A stretch of DNA of 64,000 bases, from the NCBI GenBank assembly GCA_029959195.1, contig CP114123.1:1984001-2048000 (forward strand), read 5' to 3'. The notes under the pieces were generated by a model, which made no database searches, was not told the DNA's origin, and saw only the letters and a list, made by a program, of their open reading frames with translations. Shown here one piece after another: positions 24,370-37,008 of this stretch. This DNA is from Dictyophora rubrovolvata. Taxonomy: Eukaryota > Basidiomycota > Agaricomycetes > Phallales > Phallaceae. The number at the start of each line of letters is the position of its first letter. Within the stretch, counting starts at the first letter, position 1. A program made the translations under genes and the position numbers.

Positions 24370-25180
24370 ATGGATGATGACGATTATGGTGATATTGAAA
24401 GAAAACCTGAGGTGCTTCGGTCAGAAGACGTCTTTTGACCGGCACCTCAGGATACCGTACAGCGTGCTATGTAATATAAGTCCCATTCTCCGTGACCGTA
24501 TCGCAAACTCCAACAGGTTATCCCAGGCCCAAGTCATATTATTCACCATTCTAAGCCCGTGATCCATTAACATCTAAATCATAGAGGATTCAGCTCAGCT
24601 CAGTTTCGCCAAGCTTAGGAAACAACAATGATGAAGATAGTTGCGAAGGAAGATTCGCTTGCTTAAAATGTTGATGTCATCAATTTTGTGAGCCGACAAG
24701 TACCGACATAACATGGTTAAGTTATCCAACAGGCCGTCATTGTTATTTCGAGAGAAATGATATGATTCCAGCCCTTTACTTTTTGTTTAGAAATATCATG
24801 TATATCTGGAACAAAAGTACATCCAAAAGACGTTACATGTCTGCCGAAGATCGTCCCACGGAAGGTCGTGTGCGTGCTAACTGCTATCTTCACCCCACAA
24901 ATGCTATTGTTTTCCAAGGTACTGATAATCACCCAAACTAATATCCGTTTCAGTACCTGTCACAAAGCCACTAGTAATACAACGTGAAAGTAAGATTCTG
25001 TGCCCAAAACGAACTATTGAAGTACTTACCTTCCGCCGACAAAAACTCTTCAGAATGCTCACTACTTTGAGCCAAAGAGACGCGGACGAACTCTGGATTT
25101 CTGTGAGAAGTTGGATGACGTGGCGGAGGACTTATAGAAAGGTTAGACTTGGTTAAGCCCGGTGAGTTTCATGCTGCTTT
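24370..25180 (-). pseudogene. Decayed gene X upstream of DUF6533 copy 3
   Basis: In minus-strand order the block contains KLTGLNQ followed by a stop (about 25170), an exon-like STLENNSICGVKIAVSTHTT (about 24.92 kb) continuing FRGTIFGRHVTSFGCTF, and DISKQKVKGWNHIISLEITM. The same order is present upstream of copy 5. No intact frame remains; parent function unknown. Confidence 0.5.
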
Positions 25181-25697
25181 TATGTACGGTGCCGGGTATA
25201 GAGTGAGCTCTAGTCGATACATGGATATCGACACGGAAAAAGTCGTAAAACAACCAGAGCAAAAGTACTGTATCCCGCCCATAATCATGTCCGTGACACT
25301 TCGATTCGACAGTTCCATCACAGGTCTCGTATCGACCAATACTTGTAATGGATAGCTATCGATAGTGCTAAGCATTTCTCCATGCTCGATAGTATCCTTC
25401 TTTTTGCGATCCTCCTAAAAAGAGGATGTGTCGCAAAGTCGATGCGAGGGTTCCATCTCTTTACTTCCTTCAAAATATCGAAGTCTGTAGGCCAATACTG
25501 AACCAAAAGATGGGGGTTCTGAACAGGAAATGATCGTTTCCGCTGAATATGTAAATCAGTAGATAGCCAACGAGAACGAGGGTGTCTACTTACAAAACTG
25601 GGGTAACAATCCAACCCGGCGATATAATGGAATAAATTGCCTGATAAAAGGAAGTGGGAAATTGGTGGTGTTGTTCGCGGCGCCAGGGATATCCATC

Positions 25698-26307
25698 TAC
25701 TGGATCTGGATCTTGACGGACCCTTTAATCCTCAGTGATTTTTGGGATGCGCAAAGCTAGAATGCCGTCTTGCAACGTTGCGTTGATCTTAGAGGCATCG
25801 ATGGCACGAGGAAGCCAAACTGTGTGTGTGAAGTGTGATGAGCTGACCAAGTCTCGTTCGGATATAATTACCGTAGGCGCAGAAGAGTCTGGTTTGGTGA
25901 CTGAATTAAGAATGTTAGGCATCGAAATGGGGTAACGGTGTGAAATAGTAAACATACCTTCATTAGAAGTGGGGGTATCTCCATTTCCATTAGCGGAAGC
26001 AGCCGTCTTCTCTTCAGTGGCAGTGGCGGCGGCGCCATTTCCATCGTTTTTATAAGCCCTAACCAGAACCGTCCCTTCAATAGTCAAACTGCGCCCATTA
26101 TCCCCAGCCCTAGCCTTGAGATTCTCTTTTTTTTAACACCTGGAACTTAGGCTTCGACAATATAACCATTGTCGTGCTCTGACAGGTCTATGATTGGACA
26201 AAATAGTCGAACGGTGCGAAGTGGCGGTACATTGTGGGAAATGAGTACGGCGATCTAGTCGAACGGTCTACGTTGTCGAGTGTGAAGAAGGGGTGGGAGA
26301 GAGACAT
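25698..26307 (-). pseudogene. Hsp20 (alpha-crystallin) pseudogene
   Basis: Homologous to the intact Hsp20 at 37739-38381. It begins MSLSHPFFTLDNVDRSTRSP at 26307, meets an in-frame TAG after YFVQS, has a second TAA near the EVPG segment, and a TAA replaces DQGS after IPKITED. The second half (SSHFTHTVWLPRAIDASKIN) and the intron are well kept, so decay is recent. Its promoter remnant (26400-26480), with acaatggtttgtgg and gaaacgtctagca, mirrors that of the intact gene. Confidence 0.88.
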
Positions 26308-26554
26308 TGCTCTGAGATGAAGTATACTAGATCGAAAGCTAGAGTGGTAGTTGTCACTATTTGTGATTTGAGTTGGACTGAGACGTTCAGACGGAAGGTT
26401 TATTTACTCACTAACAATGGTTTGTGGAGATTATCGTAGAGCCCCGGTGAAGAAACGTCTAGCACATTACAGCAGTTACGTGATGACACACGACTCAATT
26501 ATGGGATCATGCTGCCACAAAAACTGAAGGGGTTCCAGTAGACGAGACGAGGCG

Positions 26555-27650
26555 TTGAGTGTGACATGTGACATTTTACCTCGGTTGCACGGCCAGGCTC
26601 CCCTTGAAGCGAAGCTCTCCTTTTCCACTTATTCAGAAACAGTTACAGCGAGTCTCGCGAAAGCTTCAGAGAATACAAGTCCCCGGTCCTCGTCTTCGTA
26701 CTTAGAGGTTCAACATAAAACTGTGACGTCGCGACAAACGAGAGTGGAGAGCCAAGGTCGGACCGTGATGCCGGTGTCCACATCATTGTCCCAATTCATT
26801 GTTGATAGTTCGTTCAACATTACAAAATAGGATCACTCTCGCTAGCGGAAAGGGCTAACGAGAAATCCTCAAGTGGGGTTCCCGCCCGAAGGCGCCGGGC
26901 AATTTCTATAACGCAACGGCTTGAACCACCTCCACATTTATCAACGCGTTCCCTTAAGCCAAAATACAAACCACCTCCGGTTGAAACAAAGGAAGAATCT
27001 CCCTCTTCTGATGACGAGGGAGCCAAGCGAAGCACTGAACAAAGGAGGAGCCAGGGAATGCGCTTCCGGTCTGGCTGCTGAAACGTTGAAGATGCCGATT
27101 CTGAATATGACTCTGACGACCTTTATGTATCTGGGTCCGAGGAAGAAGGCGATGCTTTTGCTAAGCTCGAGAACAATGTTTCTGTGGTACTGGTAAGTAA
27201 AATCCCTCCACCGTTTTATTGCTATATTTCACCCCGAAGCAGCAGATTACCCCACATCCTGAATCAGAACTACAACGTGCACCCGGGCCCACGCCGCACA
27301 ACAGTAACGTGTTTTCAAATATTTCCGGTTGAGTTATGCCTTACCCATACCCATACGTTACATTCGACGTATGCCATGAGGCGCCGAAAAAATATCCATG
27401 TACGGTGCAGGCGGTCTTCGACAACGTCGACCATTTTAAACGCTACCCCGAAGATCCGCAACTTCCAAGGTTGAGGCCTTGAAGGTCGAGTTTGGGTTTT
27501 TCCATGTCCGCACCTCTACGGTTCGCAGATTGCCTACGCCCGCGGTGCTGCTAGTGAAACCAACTTCACGAAACCACAGACCTTCAACCGAGGACTTACT
27601 CGTGATCCATGTGCACATGAAGTGATTTTGGAAAGCTTTCTCAAAAGACA
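26555..27650 (+). pseudogene. Decayed acidic/Ser-rich multi-exon gene of unknown family
   Basis: Exons can be followed on the plus strand: SETVTASLAKASENTSPRSS to a donor near 26783; ANEKSSSGVPARRRRAISIT, PPVETKEESPSSDDEGAKRS, an in-frame TGA, then DADSEYDSDDLYVSGSEEEG to a donor at 27192; PYPYPYVTFDVCHEAPKKYP and CTVQAVFDNVDHFKRYPEDP; then, in a shifted frame, KVEALKVEFGFFHVRTSTVR and PSTEDLLVIHVHMK. At least one stop and one frame change break it. The parent gene is not recognised. A fragment recurs at 15.0-15.2 kb. Confidence 0.5.
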
Positions 27651-28712
27651 CGTCTGTAAAAAAAGCCATCTACTAAAACCTTTTGTTTCTCAGCACAGTT
27701 TTGCAAAGGCTACATATCTATGTGCTGGATCTATTGTATGTCACCCTCGGGCCGACGAAGTTTCTACTTGAAAAAGAGCTGTCGCTTCCGTTTATATCAG
27801 TATCAATAAAACGGACGAAACGGATCTTGAAGTAATATATATGTTTCGGGTACTTATGTTTGCATTTCAGAGGGACATATACTGACGAGCAGACAAATCA
27901 AACATAGTGCTTAGAAGACGAATTTGAAATGTCCGACATTGACCGCGTGAATTCGCTGACTCAATAAATGCAACTGAAGGCTGGTTAAAAAGACATTGAT
28001 AAGTCAATGTGCTGTCATTATTATTTTAATTGTAGCAACTTACAATACATAGTACTTCGATCACCACTTCCGCTTTTAATTCCCCCACACAATAACTCAT
28101 GAGTCATTGTGTTGGACCTCCTACATTGTTCGCATCTATCTGAACCCTTCCAGCACTCGCCGAGTCGACTCCCATATAAAATCGTCTTATAGTTTCTTAC
28201 GCGGTAAACCTGGTTTGAGAATTCATGCGAACAACAGATACCGACATGACTTTTCAAATGGGAAAGAATGGGCAGTCGTTTCTTTTGAAGAAGTCTTCCA
28301 ATGTCCCCCACGACGAAGATCGGATTACGTGACGTGATTTTATTTTTACCGGTGGGTTTCAATCGCTGGTTCACATCTTTATCCAGATTTGGCATGTGAC
28401 GCAAAGCAAACTAGTGTACTCTATGTCAGCCAATATTAATTTCACGGTGGAACTGTCAGAGTTTTCAATTATTTCAGGGTGAGCCGTCTCAAATTAAACC
28501 GACTAGAACCATTTCTAGTTTACTGGACCGATTGGGATAATTTCTCATACGTAATTGTTCAATATTTGGAAGCCACTGTGCTTCCTTCCTTGTGTTTTAA
28601 ATTCACAGGACAGGACCCCAAAAGGTCACAAGACATTATTCAAGTTTCGTATAAAAGATGCTTCCCTGAACATTCCTTGTCTATCATTCGTGAAAACTTA
28701 TCTCAAGCCTCA

Positions 28713-29534
28713 ATGACCGATTTTATTGCTGAATTCCAGACATCTTTGGAATCGTCCTGGACAACTGCCCCGCGTTCAGGCGATATTGAAAATGATCACG
28801 TCAAAGAAGATTTGGAAACTCTTTCAAAGGACCTGGTATGTCGACCAAGTTTGTTCCAGACTGTCTACTTTATAAGAGCGCCAATTCAATCAGGCCGCTA
28901 TGGACCTGGCACTTAAGAATACACCCATCAATCTGACGAAGGAGGAAATCCATGTAAGCCACGGCCTATCGATATTTTAGTGGTACGATTCATTTGTCCA
29001 TGTAGAAAGTCAAAGAAGAGGTTCATGCATATACAATCTCTTATGTTAAGGCCTCTTCCACTTTCAAGGTAAGTTTATTTGTCAAACTCTCAAGCATCTC
29101 ATTTGTTGTCCTATTATATATTAGAATCTGCCTTCTCCGATTTCTCCTGAAGAAGGCCTTGCCATTCTCCCCATTCTTCAAACCATACAAAAACAGTTTG
29201 TAGAGATTATGGGTGATTGCGCTGCCAGACTTCCTCAGACTGAAATCGACACCCCCGGATACGGCAAATTCTTTTTATACGTTCTGCGAAACAGTATTGA
29301 TGTATGTAATTGTATTCCAATTAACCTGCATAACAGTTACTGAAACACAACTTCGACAGCCCTATTATGACTCCCTTGCTAGGGTAGCACCAGTATGTCC
29401 CCTGCGTAAAGATAAAACATTCGAATAATTCTCACTTTTTCCGTCAGTCGACTATTCCACAATCCCTTGTCCAGGAAATGAAGTCTGAAGCAGATGCAGC
29501 CCTTCAGAATGCGGTCGCTGGTCTTCCCGTCTGA
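28713..29534 (+). CDS. Unrecognised ~180-aa soluble protein family, copy C
   Basis: Exons are 28713-28835, 28894-28953, 29006-29068, 29125-29301, 29360-29392 and 29448-29534, giving 180 aa. It starts MTDFIAEFQTSLESSWTTAP, holds TPGYGKFFLYVLRNSIDPYY and ends DAALQNAVAGLPV. All junctions are in frame and the gene is intact. The leader at 28440-28600 resembles that of copy B. No transmembrane or secretion signal is seen. Confidence 0.8.
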
Positions 29535-30758
29535 TCTCTAATATGTACCATCCTTGTTTATAAGAATTCAAATTAAATAAATATGTATCTTTGAAGATGT
29601 GAATACCATACAGCGGTAATTAGTAATCAAAATTGCCAACATATTTACATCTAACGTTATATATACCCAGCTTAATGCGGCCTAGCCCACTGGTTAATAC
29701 CTAGTTTAGCATTATTGTGATTATCGTGATTTTGATTCAGTACTCACCACATTGAGATTCCAAATATACGTCTTTTTACCTCAAACTAATGTCTACGCGA
29801 TAACACGACGGGCCAGCTGACAGTACGTCGTACGACCGAAATGATAAATTCGAGTAGCCACAAATTGTCAAAGCATGGCCATTTTTGAAACAAAACTCTG
29901 ATGTACTCCGAGTAACTGACAGTGATAAAAATAATAACAAAAACATTGAGCAAATCAACTGGTGGACGGTGGACGCGCGCTTACCTTGAACCCGGACACA
30001 GCCGGAACTTGGCCGGAGCCAAGTAGCTCTTGCCACGTTGCTCTTCGTACACCCTCTACGATGACCGAAAAGGGCATCTAATTTTTTAGAAAAAGAGCGA
30101 CGAAGAAATGGTTACCCGTCTGTCTATAAAAACTTTACAACGATGGTATCTAGATGTTGAGACGTTGACGGATGGATGTGCGTAAGTGGATGACGGAGAT
30201 GGAGATGACGACGTGTAAAGTCTATCAAGTAAGATCTATCTGACCTAATCAGTTGATCGTTTTCAAGAAGATATATTTGTACGTATTCTAAATGAATCAT
30301 ATTAGTATTATTTATAATTTCTAGCACTGCAATGGCAACACCGCAAAAGCTCGTTCAGTCCATGTAGCTACGATGTACCATGCTGTGCAAAGAATCGCTT
30401 TTCCTGCTTTGGTCACTGAGTTCGCATTACTTGCGCATGTCACCTACTTTGCTTCCTTTCGTCTCCACTGATAATTATCCCCGGCCCTCAAACGCACTGA
30501 ACGTTTTTCAAGTACTTACGGCTGAAACTTCCAACTTTGCGCCATGTCCAGCCTTTACCACAACAGTTTAACGTCGCTAGATCCTATCTATACTAATGCG
30601 AGAAGGTTGAATACGTCAATAATTACTCCTTGACACGGTATCGATTGTGAATGAAGTTCCGGTAAGCTCCACAGCTAAGAGAAACTATCTCCAACATCGG
30701 CGCCGTTGACGTAAATACCCGCCCTGGGAGCGAGAGAGACTGCACCCTCGATAAGTCT
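29535..30758. other. Intergenic, no gene supported
   Basis: Short open stretches on both strands (29776-30036, 30124-30327, 30380-30571) have no motif or paralogue. A TATA-like string at about 29658 has no gene to serve. No repeat structure was seen. Confidence 0.35.
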
Positions 30759-31870
30759 TCACAAAGCCGCGACCGGTGTTGAATCAGGGTTATAGCCCAA
30801 GCTTGGAGCGTTGACATCCGGGGATACTGTGGCTGGAGGCGTACCACCTATGTCGGTGCGATCGGAACTGTATGGAAGGTGGAGAGCGCCGGAATGGACA
30901 GAGTCGGTGATATTAACCTCGTTTTGGGAAAGAGCAAGTTGGATAGTGAGAGTTTGATATGTAGGAGGGACGAGTATTTCAACAGTATTGCCGGTGGTTG
31001 GACTTGGAGATGTCGTCGAGATACTTGCCCCATGATTTGTAAGTGCTGCCCGAGACTGGTTACTAGTTCTGTCGTTGATTTGAGGACCCGGGGCTGCACT
31101 TGTGTTGATTACAGGAATGTTCTGAGTATCGATATCATGCCAAAAGTACTCGGGAAGAATATCAGCGATATCAACTGTGGACTCGGGGTACGATGGAAGA
31201 AAGTTTCCGGGGTAAGGTGGGAGAGATTCGAGTTCAATAGATCTTTGTGTCCGTGACTAAAAAAATTGCATGGAAGAATATGAGGAATACCTGGTGTCTC
31301 CTGTTGCAATCACTGGAGAACGGGTTCGTCGTCGAGCGTAATCTATCCATACGCTGGTATATCTTCTACACCATGAGACCAAGGAAATAGAAAGATATAA
31401 AGACAATGACATTGCCACTGGGAGGAGAGGACGAGGAGGACGAGGAGGAATCAGCACTCGTGCTCCACATAATTTAAGGGAGAAAAGGGAAAGGAAGATC
31501 AAAGAAGATGATGCCCAGTGCTCACCCAGTGCAGCGACCACGGTGACACCCACACATATACCATTGCAAGTTGGCGTCATGTCATTTGTGCTTGAGGTGG
31601 CACTATGGTTAGTCTGGTCAACCACGAGACGTGGAGATCCGTACGCAAAAGCGTTTCTGATTATCGCGGCAAGATTGGGGGTGGCGTTGGCCCTGACAGC
31701 GCGCAAGTCTTGAGCTGTACTACTTTCAATTGAAGAAATCGAAGAGTTCAGTTCTAAAGCGTCGAGTTAGCCGCGGTCCGTCCTCTGAAAAGACATCACA
31801 TACCGACATCATTGAACATGGTGGAGGGCTTGGATACGCCGCTCAAGTTGTTTTTCAACACTGTTGCCAT
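30759..31870 (-). CDS. M family single-pass membrane protein, copy M1
   Basis: Four exons on the minus strand from MATVLKNNLSGVSKPSTMFN (31870). A Thr/Asn-rich ectodomain of about 80 aa (TNDMTPTCNGICVGVTVVAA) runs into a helix completed by the next exon, VAMSLSLYLSISLVSWC, then a basic stop-transfer RRRTRSPV. The tail carries the family motif ELESLPPYPGNFLPSYPEST and many Thr/Asn/Pro. There is no signal peptide; N-out/C-in topology follows the positive-inside rule. Its stop (TGA at 30759) falls in the GALG segment that continues about 25 residues in M4 and M5. Function unknown. Confidence 0.65.
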
Positions 31871-32849
31871 TTTTTATGGTTATAGCTGGCGAAAGGACAG
31901 CGTAGTGTTGGAAGGTAGGGGGTGTCGGTCCTTGTGAGATACCATTCTGCCTTCGCATTCTGTGGGTATGAACAGCGATACTGATGGTTGTCACCGAAAA
32001 CAGCAAGCCAAGCAGTGAGAGCCGAGAATTTTAACCCCCTCAGCGCTCTGATGTGTAGTGGCATGAACATCCTCATGTTTTTCTCCAGCCAATGAGCAGT
32101 TCCGCCATAAATGACACCTATGCGTTAGGGGTCTGTGGAAGAATGCCTATTCGTTGGTTTATACAATCTCATTGAATATGCCAGACAGATCACATTGATC
32201 CAGGTCCAAACATTGGACCCTAGATAGCGTATCGTCATCCTTCTTTTCGGACTAAATCTCTTGGGAAATTGAGAGATAAACGTAGCATTGATTGTACAGT
32301 GCCAAAGACGCGAATCGTTCAGGCTATCCAAAGATGATTTCACTCATGGCAGTTGGTACAACAGCATCAAAAAATTATTTAGTATGTAACTTGTCTTTGC
32401 TAGTACGTACAAATTTATGACAGGTACAGAAGCAGCACACCCGACAAAGAAAAAGAGATAATGACTGACTATTGGACGGAAGAGGTGAGTTCGAAGCTAA
32501 TCATGACACCGGTACCGACGGGACTCTTAATATCTACATGTACAGCCTCAAGTACAGGTATCATGTCGATATGCAAATATGTGCTAGAGAAATTTAAATC
32601 TAATTATCTGGGTGTATAAATTATTTTCCGAGTTGTAATGAGCTCCCCGGTCGTGACGAGTTTGAGGCCTTTTGTTTGTTCGAAAATGGAACAAACAAAA
32701 TTTTGAAGCGGTACGTTCTCTGTGTTAATATCTAAGCAGACAGCTGCAAGGGAAAGATACTAGCGAGCATTAATCAAGTGATTTATTTTTTGATATTATA
32801 ATCTCGTATGAAAATCTAGCCTTGTGTCTGTACTAATTATAGCTTTTGT

Positions 32850-34061
32850 CTAGATCTCTGAAATCCCCGATGCACGTGTCTCAAAAATATGGGAAAATCC
32901 GCCCTCTAAGATTAATCCCAAACTTCCTTCTGGCCATGGTGTCGAAGTTGAGCTTGAGGCCGGATGTGAACTCAGGTCACTGACGAATCCGTCAACCAAA
33001 AAGCAGACCCGAACGCTGTCACTTGAATTGTCCATACTTGGAGATGCTGTGGGTGTTTCGAGCTGCGCTTCACCTATGTCGGCGTCTGACGGATTATATT
33101 GCAGGGAAAGAGTGGTGATATTAGCGACGTCGTCGATTTCTATTTCATCCTCGATGGGGGGTAATTGAATAGGTGTAATCAATGGTGTAGGAGGTATGGG
33201 TATTTCACAAGAATCGGAGGACGGATTTGAAGAAATTGTGGCCATGTGTGCCACAAAGTCCATGCGGGCCGTGGCTGTCGTATTAGGTCGATCGTTGGTT
33301 TGATTATCGATTTGAATGAGATTGGAACTCATATTTATTGCAGAAATGTCTTGAAGAATGGTAGACTCGGAGTGAGATGGAAGAATGTTTTCGCGGTAAG
33401 GAAAAAGAGGCAGAACTTCCATAGATCTTGATATCCGTGATTTAAGAAAGACCGAACGAGGTGGAAAGTCAAGGACTCGCCTTCTGAAGTTTATTGTTGG
33501 GATCAATGGTGAACCGGTTTGTCGTTGTCTATTATTGTTCCACCATCTATTCACAATTCCTCTACACCGCAAAAATAGCGAAAGAAAAAGGCTGATTGAC
33601 ACGCAGAATAGTACTGTGGGAAGGGATTAAACGGTCGGTCCTTCATCGATGGCAGAAGAAAAAAAGAGTGAAATTTCAAAAGTCATAGCTTACCAAGTGA
33701 GGTAACAACAGCGATGCGCACGTACGCATGGTTGCAAATCTGCATCGCATTTGTTGAGGTTGCCTTGTAACTGACACCATGAGCAGCTAAAGAATGAGGA
33801 CCTCGGGGCGAAACACGAGTGACAAGAACGCTCGCATTCATTTGGACATGGGTCGTGTCGAAGGTGGCAAGATAGTGTTTTTCGGCCATTTTGCAATCCT
33901 GAACAGTCTCTGTGGTTCTTTGGACTTGAAAAATATGCGGTGAATATAGCCCTACGTTGGATTAGCTTCTATGGTTTCATGACATGACATGACAAACCAA
34001 CGACATTGCCAGATGTAACGAGATGTTTGGAGTTGGGGCAGTTTTGGAAAATCGGTGCCAT
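32850..34061 (-). CDS. M family single-pass membrane protein, copy M2
   Basis: The start MAPIFQNCPNSKHLVTSGNV is at 34061; exon 2 encodes the ectodomain ending CNHAYVRIAVVTSL, and exon 3 the helix VLFCVSISLFLSLFLRCRG and the long tail. An 80-nt GT-AG intron splits the helix. The tail holds PPIEDEIEIDD, the M-family acidic motif also seen as PPVHDEIDIND in M4. A third intron found in M1 and M5 would here have donor GCGAGT (GC-AG type), but reading straight through is also open. The copy looks intact, about 360 aa. A TATAAAA lies just upstream. Confidence 0.7.
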
Positions 34062-34455
34062 TTTTCGCCCTAGTAATATCAAGCGACAAACTAGGCTGAA
34101 GAGGTGAAATCTGTATAGAAGAAACGTTTCAGGTTTTATAGGCGATTAAAAGCGAAAAATGAATACAATCCGGTGCTTTTGCGTAACATTATGTGCACAT
34201 TCTCATGGTCGTTTGAGTTAAGGTTTCACCTGACCCCCGGGTCACGAAGGAGTGCTTAATGTACAACAATAAAAGATATCTTGAGCGCAAAATTTACGTG
34301 GCTCCTGTGCAGACCATCCGAGTTAGGAAGTCAGCCAGAAGTAGACAGCGGTCACCTTGGATATTGATGGCTAACGAACCCTTTCCTCCATCACCGGCTG
34401 ATGCACCTTACCGCATTCAAACATGAGAACGGTGGTCTATTATTTTTTGTGATAA

Positions 34456-34630
34456 AGTCTGGACTTTGTAACTGAAGTCTGGATTGATCCTTAAAGCCTA
34501 GGTTTGGTATTTGAAGTCTAGGTTCAGTATTTAAAGTCTAGATTTCGTATTTGAATTCTAGATTTGGATTCAGAGTCTGGATTTAATGCTTAGCATCTGG
34601 ATTGGCTTAGAGCCTGGACTGTGATCTGAA
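34456..34630. repeat. Degenerate ~20-bp minisatellite
   Basis: About nine units of roughly 18-21 bp with consensus close to GTCTAGRTTYGGTATTTGAA, e.g. gcctaggtttggtatttgaa, gtctaggttcagtatttaaa, gtctagatttcgtatttgaa. The units are diverged and show no co-terminal coding. It lies between M2 and an orphan heat-shock promoter. Confidence 0.8.
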
Positions 34631-34693
34631 AGGTGCTTCCACGGTCTGGAATTATTTCCGCGAAGATAAATGGGTGAGGCAGCCGGCGGAATC

Positions 34694-34710
34694 TTCCGAA
34701 AGTTCTGGAA
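34694..34710 (+). promoter_or_regulatory. Orphan heat-shock element
   Basis: GAAagTTCtgGAA (34698-34710) is a perfect three-unit HSE, preceded by TTC. The flanks (cggaatcttccgaaagttct..., then tcacgcgtcacg) resemble the promoter of the intact Hsp20 at 37.4 kb, but no Hsp20 exon follows. It is probably a promoter left by a duplicated, lost copy. Confidence 0.55.
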
Positions 34711-34939
34711 CGTCATCAGTGCGCACGCGTCACGCGTCACGCCACATGCCCTTAGTTCAGAGACTCATTCTCGTAGACTCAATTTTAGCCTGCGCTCAAT
34801 GTCCGCTCGACCTCAGTTGGAGCATGTCCGTGGATTTGATTGAAGGAATTATGTTCCTTAAAAGTATGCTTTTTATGGACTCTTTTCGATACGAGCAGAA
34901 AACTGGGACAAATGTACAACTGAAGACGGACGTCGTATA

Positions 34940-35760
34940 ACAACAAATCAAGGAACTCAACTCTATAGTGCTCTGACAAGATGATCTATGTCCTCCATGG
35001 ATGCGAACTTAAATCCAGCGCAGCCCAAGCACTTTACCGAAACCTAGCTTCGACACATTTAGGCGCATTTTTTTTCCGCTCGCAAACCAAGTGAATGCAA
35101 TGATCCGCATCATCTTTTCCCCAGTCGTTTTCCAGCTCGCGTGCACTCCAAAAAACCGGAGCTGCGTCAATTCATCGTGGCTGCAGCTAGGGATCACAAC
35201 TCAACGCGGTGCTGAAAGACAACGAGAAACATATAAGGCAGGCTCAACGAATTCATTACTGCTTTGTCCAGATTTCAGAACACAGTCAGATACTCACTAT
35301 ACGGTGAGACATACCTTTCTGCCGAGCAACTTGGATTCGTGGACATCCTTAAATAACATCGCACTGTACGATGGATCGTTTGAGTTCGATCCCCACTATC
35401 GAAGGGCAACCTACTCCAACAACGAAACCCAAGACGTCACATTCTAGCTTTGTACAGTTCATCGTTGACCAAAACAATGTCGGGATCTATTTCTTATGTC
35501 GGAACAGAGGAAGGTCATGAAAAATTTACCCTGGGTCTTCTCGCATTTCTGAGTCGCGGAACAGCTGCCATGCTGTGGAGCAATGGGTTTATGCACTCCA
35601 AAAGATGCATATGTGAAAGAGTATTCAGACGGTGCTGGGTGATATTCCCATTGGGCCATACGATACCAGAATGCTTTGCTTCCCTACGTGCCTCGCGCAA
35701 GGTAGAGTTTCGATGTCGTCTTGTTCCAGTGTTCATGACGCAGCCATGATAGCTCTATCT
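34940..35760 (+). other. Unresolved region with coding-like fragments
   Basis: Fragments on the plus strand such as AVLKDNEKHIRQAQRIHYCF (about 35.2 kb) and SHSSFVQFIVDQNNVGIYFL (about 35.45 kb) look coding but lie in different frames with stops between. They may be a degraded gene; nothing is recognised. Confidence 0.2.
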
Positions 35761-36277
35761 GACTCGTAATTCTTCTATCCCATAGCCTCCTTTGCCATAT
35801 GTGCCATAGTTAAGGTGTGCGCCAAGACGAATTTGCACAGCTCACACAGACCCGAAGGAATATTACTATTAAATAGGGAGCACGGCTTTGGAGGACGTTC
35901 GTAATAACTATACGAGGAGAGATTGTTGGCGCATAATAGTAATAAATTATTAATGGTCAGCCGTTCAATCTGACTTTGTTTCTTCCAAAAACTGAGTGGA
36001 CAAGATACCCGACGGACAAGTCAAAGATATAATGCAAATTCACGCTGAGCGGAGTTTATTTTTAGATAAACACACAACAGACAAATGCGAAAACAGAGCA
36101 AAACTATTAACAGACTCCGATTCTATCTAATACGCCAGGCAACAAGTGTGGATGTGTGAAAAGATTGTCATCTCAACTAATTCTCCGTCATAAATTCATT
36201 TAAGATTGCAGCTGAAGCCGTCACCGACATGTACAAAAAGAGTCCGCCTTCAACAAACTTCCGATCAGCGGTTAAAT

Positions 36278-37008
36278 TTACTCTTGAATTCCGTTTAAAT
36301 AGCCCGGAGGGCTGTCGCATACTTGCGGTTCAATATCGTTTGAGCTATATTGATAGGAACGAGAAGGTAGCCGAACCTTTGGGATCGAAGGCGCAGGAGG
36401 GTTGGGCGTTTCACCAGTATTTGAAGATGTGTTTAAAATATTAGATTGGTTGTTGGCTTGATTCTTGATTTCAGTACTTAAACCACAGCATATGGAACCT
36501 AGGAAACCTAGGAAACTAAGCACTGCGAAGGCCGCCACTATCACAAAACGATGAGGAATTAGTAGTCTATCGTTGGCAGCAGAGAAAAAAGAGGGAATTG
36601 TCAGAGGAGATGTTCCTTGTGGCTTACCTACTGCGAGGATGATAACCATAATGATTTCCCCTGCCTTGTCTGTCGGGGACTCCGAGGCGGAGTACCCGCG
36701 AGCAGCTAAGGAAGATAGACCTGTGGGAGAAATATCAAGGAAATGCTCGTTCTCTAGGACATGATTGGGGGTGGCAAAGACCGTTGTGTTAGAAACGGAA
36801 ACAAGGAGTTTGTCTGCATTGCCGAAATCCTGAGCGGTTTCTAGATCTGTGGCTCTCCGATCCCAAAGAATGGGTGGCGAGAATAGTTGGCCTGCGTTGA
36901 AGTGCGTTTAGTTTAAAGTAACTCGATGAAAAGATATGACAAACCAATGGCATCGCTGGATGTAATGACGGGTTCGGGGTTGTGATTGTCTTGGAAAACT
37001 GGTGCCAT
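36278..37008 (-). CDS. M family single-pass membrane protein, copy M3 (short tail)
   Basis: Three exons from MAPVFQDNHNPEPVITSSDA (37008). The ectodomain ends near ESPTDKAGE; the helix IIMVIILAVVAAFAVLSFLG spans the second intron, as in M2. The cytoplasmic tail is only about 85 aa, ending SPPGYLNGIQE, and includes a PPGY that fits a PPxY WW-domain ligand. All junctions are in frame and the copy is intact. It is divergently arranged with the Hsp20 gene, sharing about 730 bp of upstream sequence. Function unknown; MAP[VI][FL]Q at the N-terminus is the family hallmark. Confidence 0.75.

Noticed and set aside
34940-35760. DNA transposase remnant
   Set aside because: Fragments look coding but show no catalytic motif, inverted ends or target duplication.
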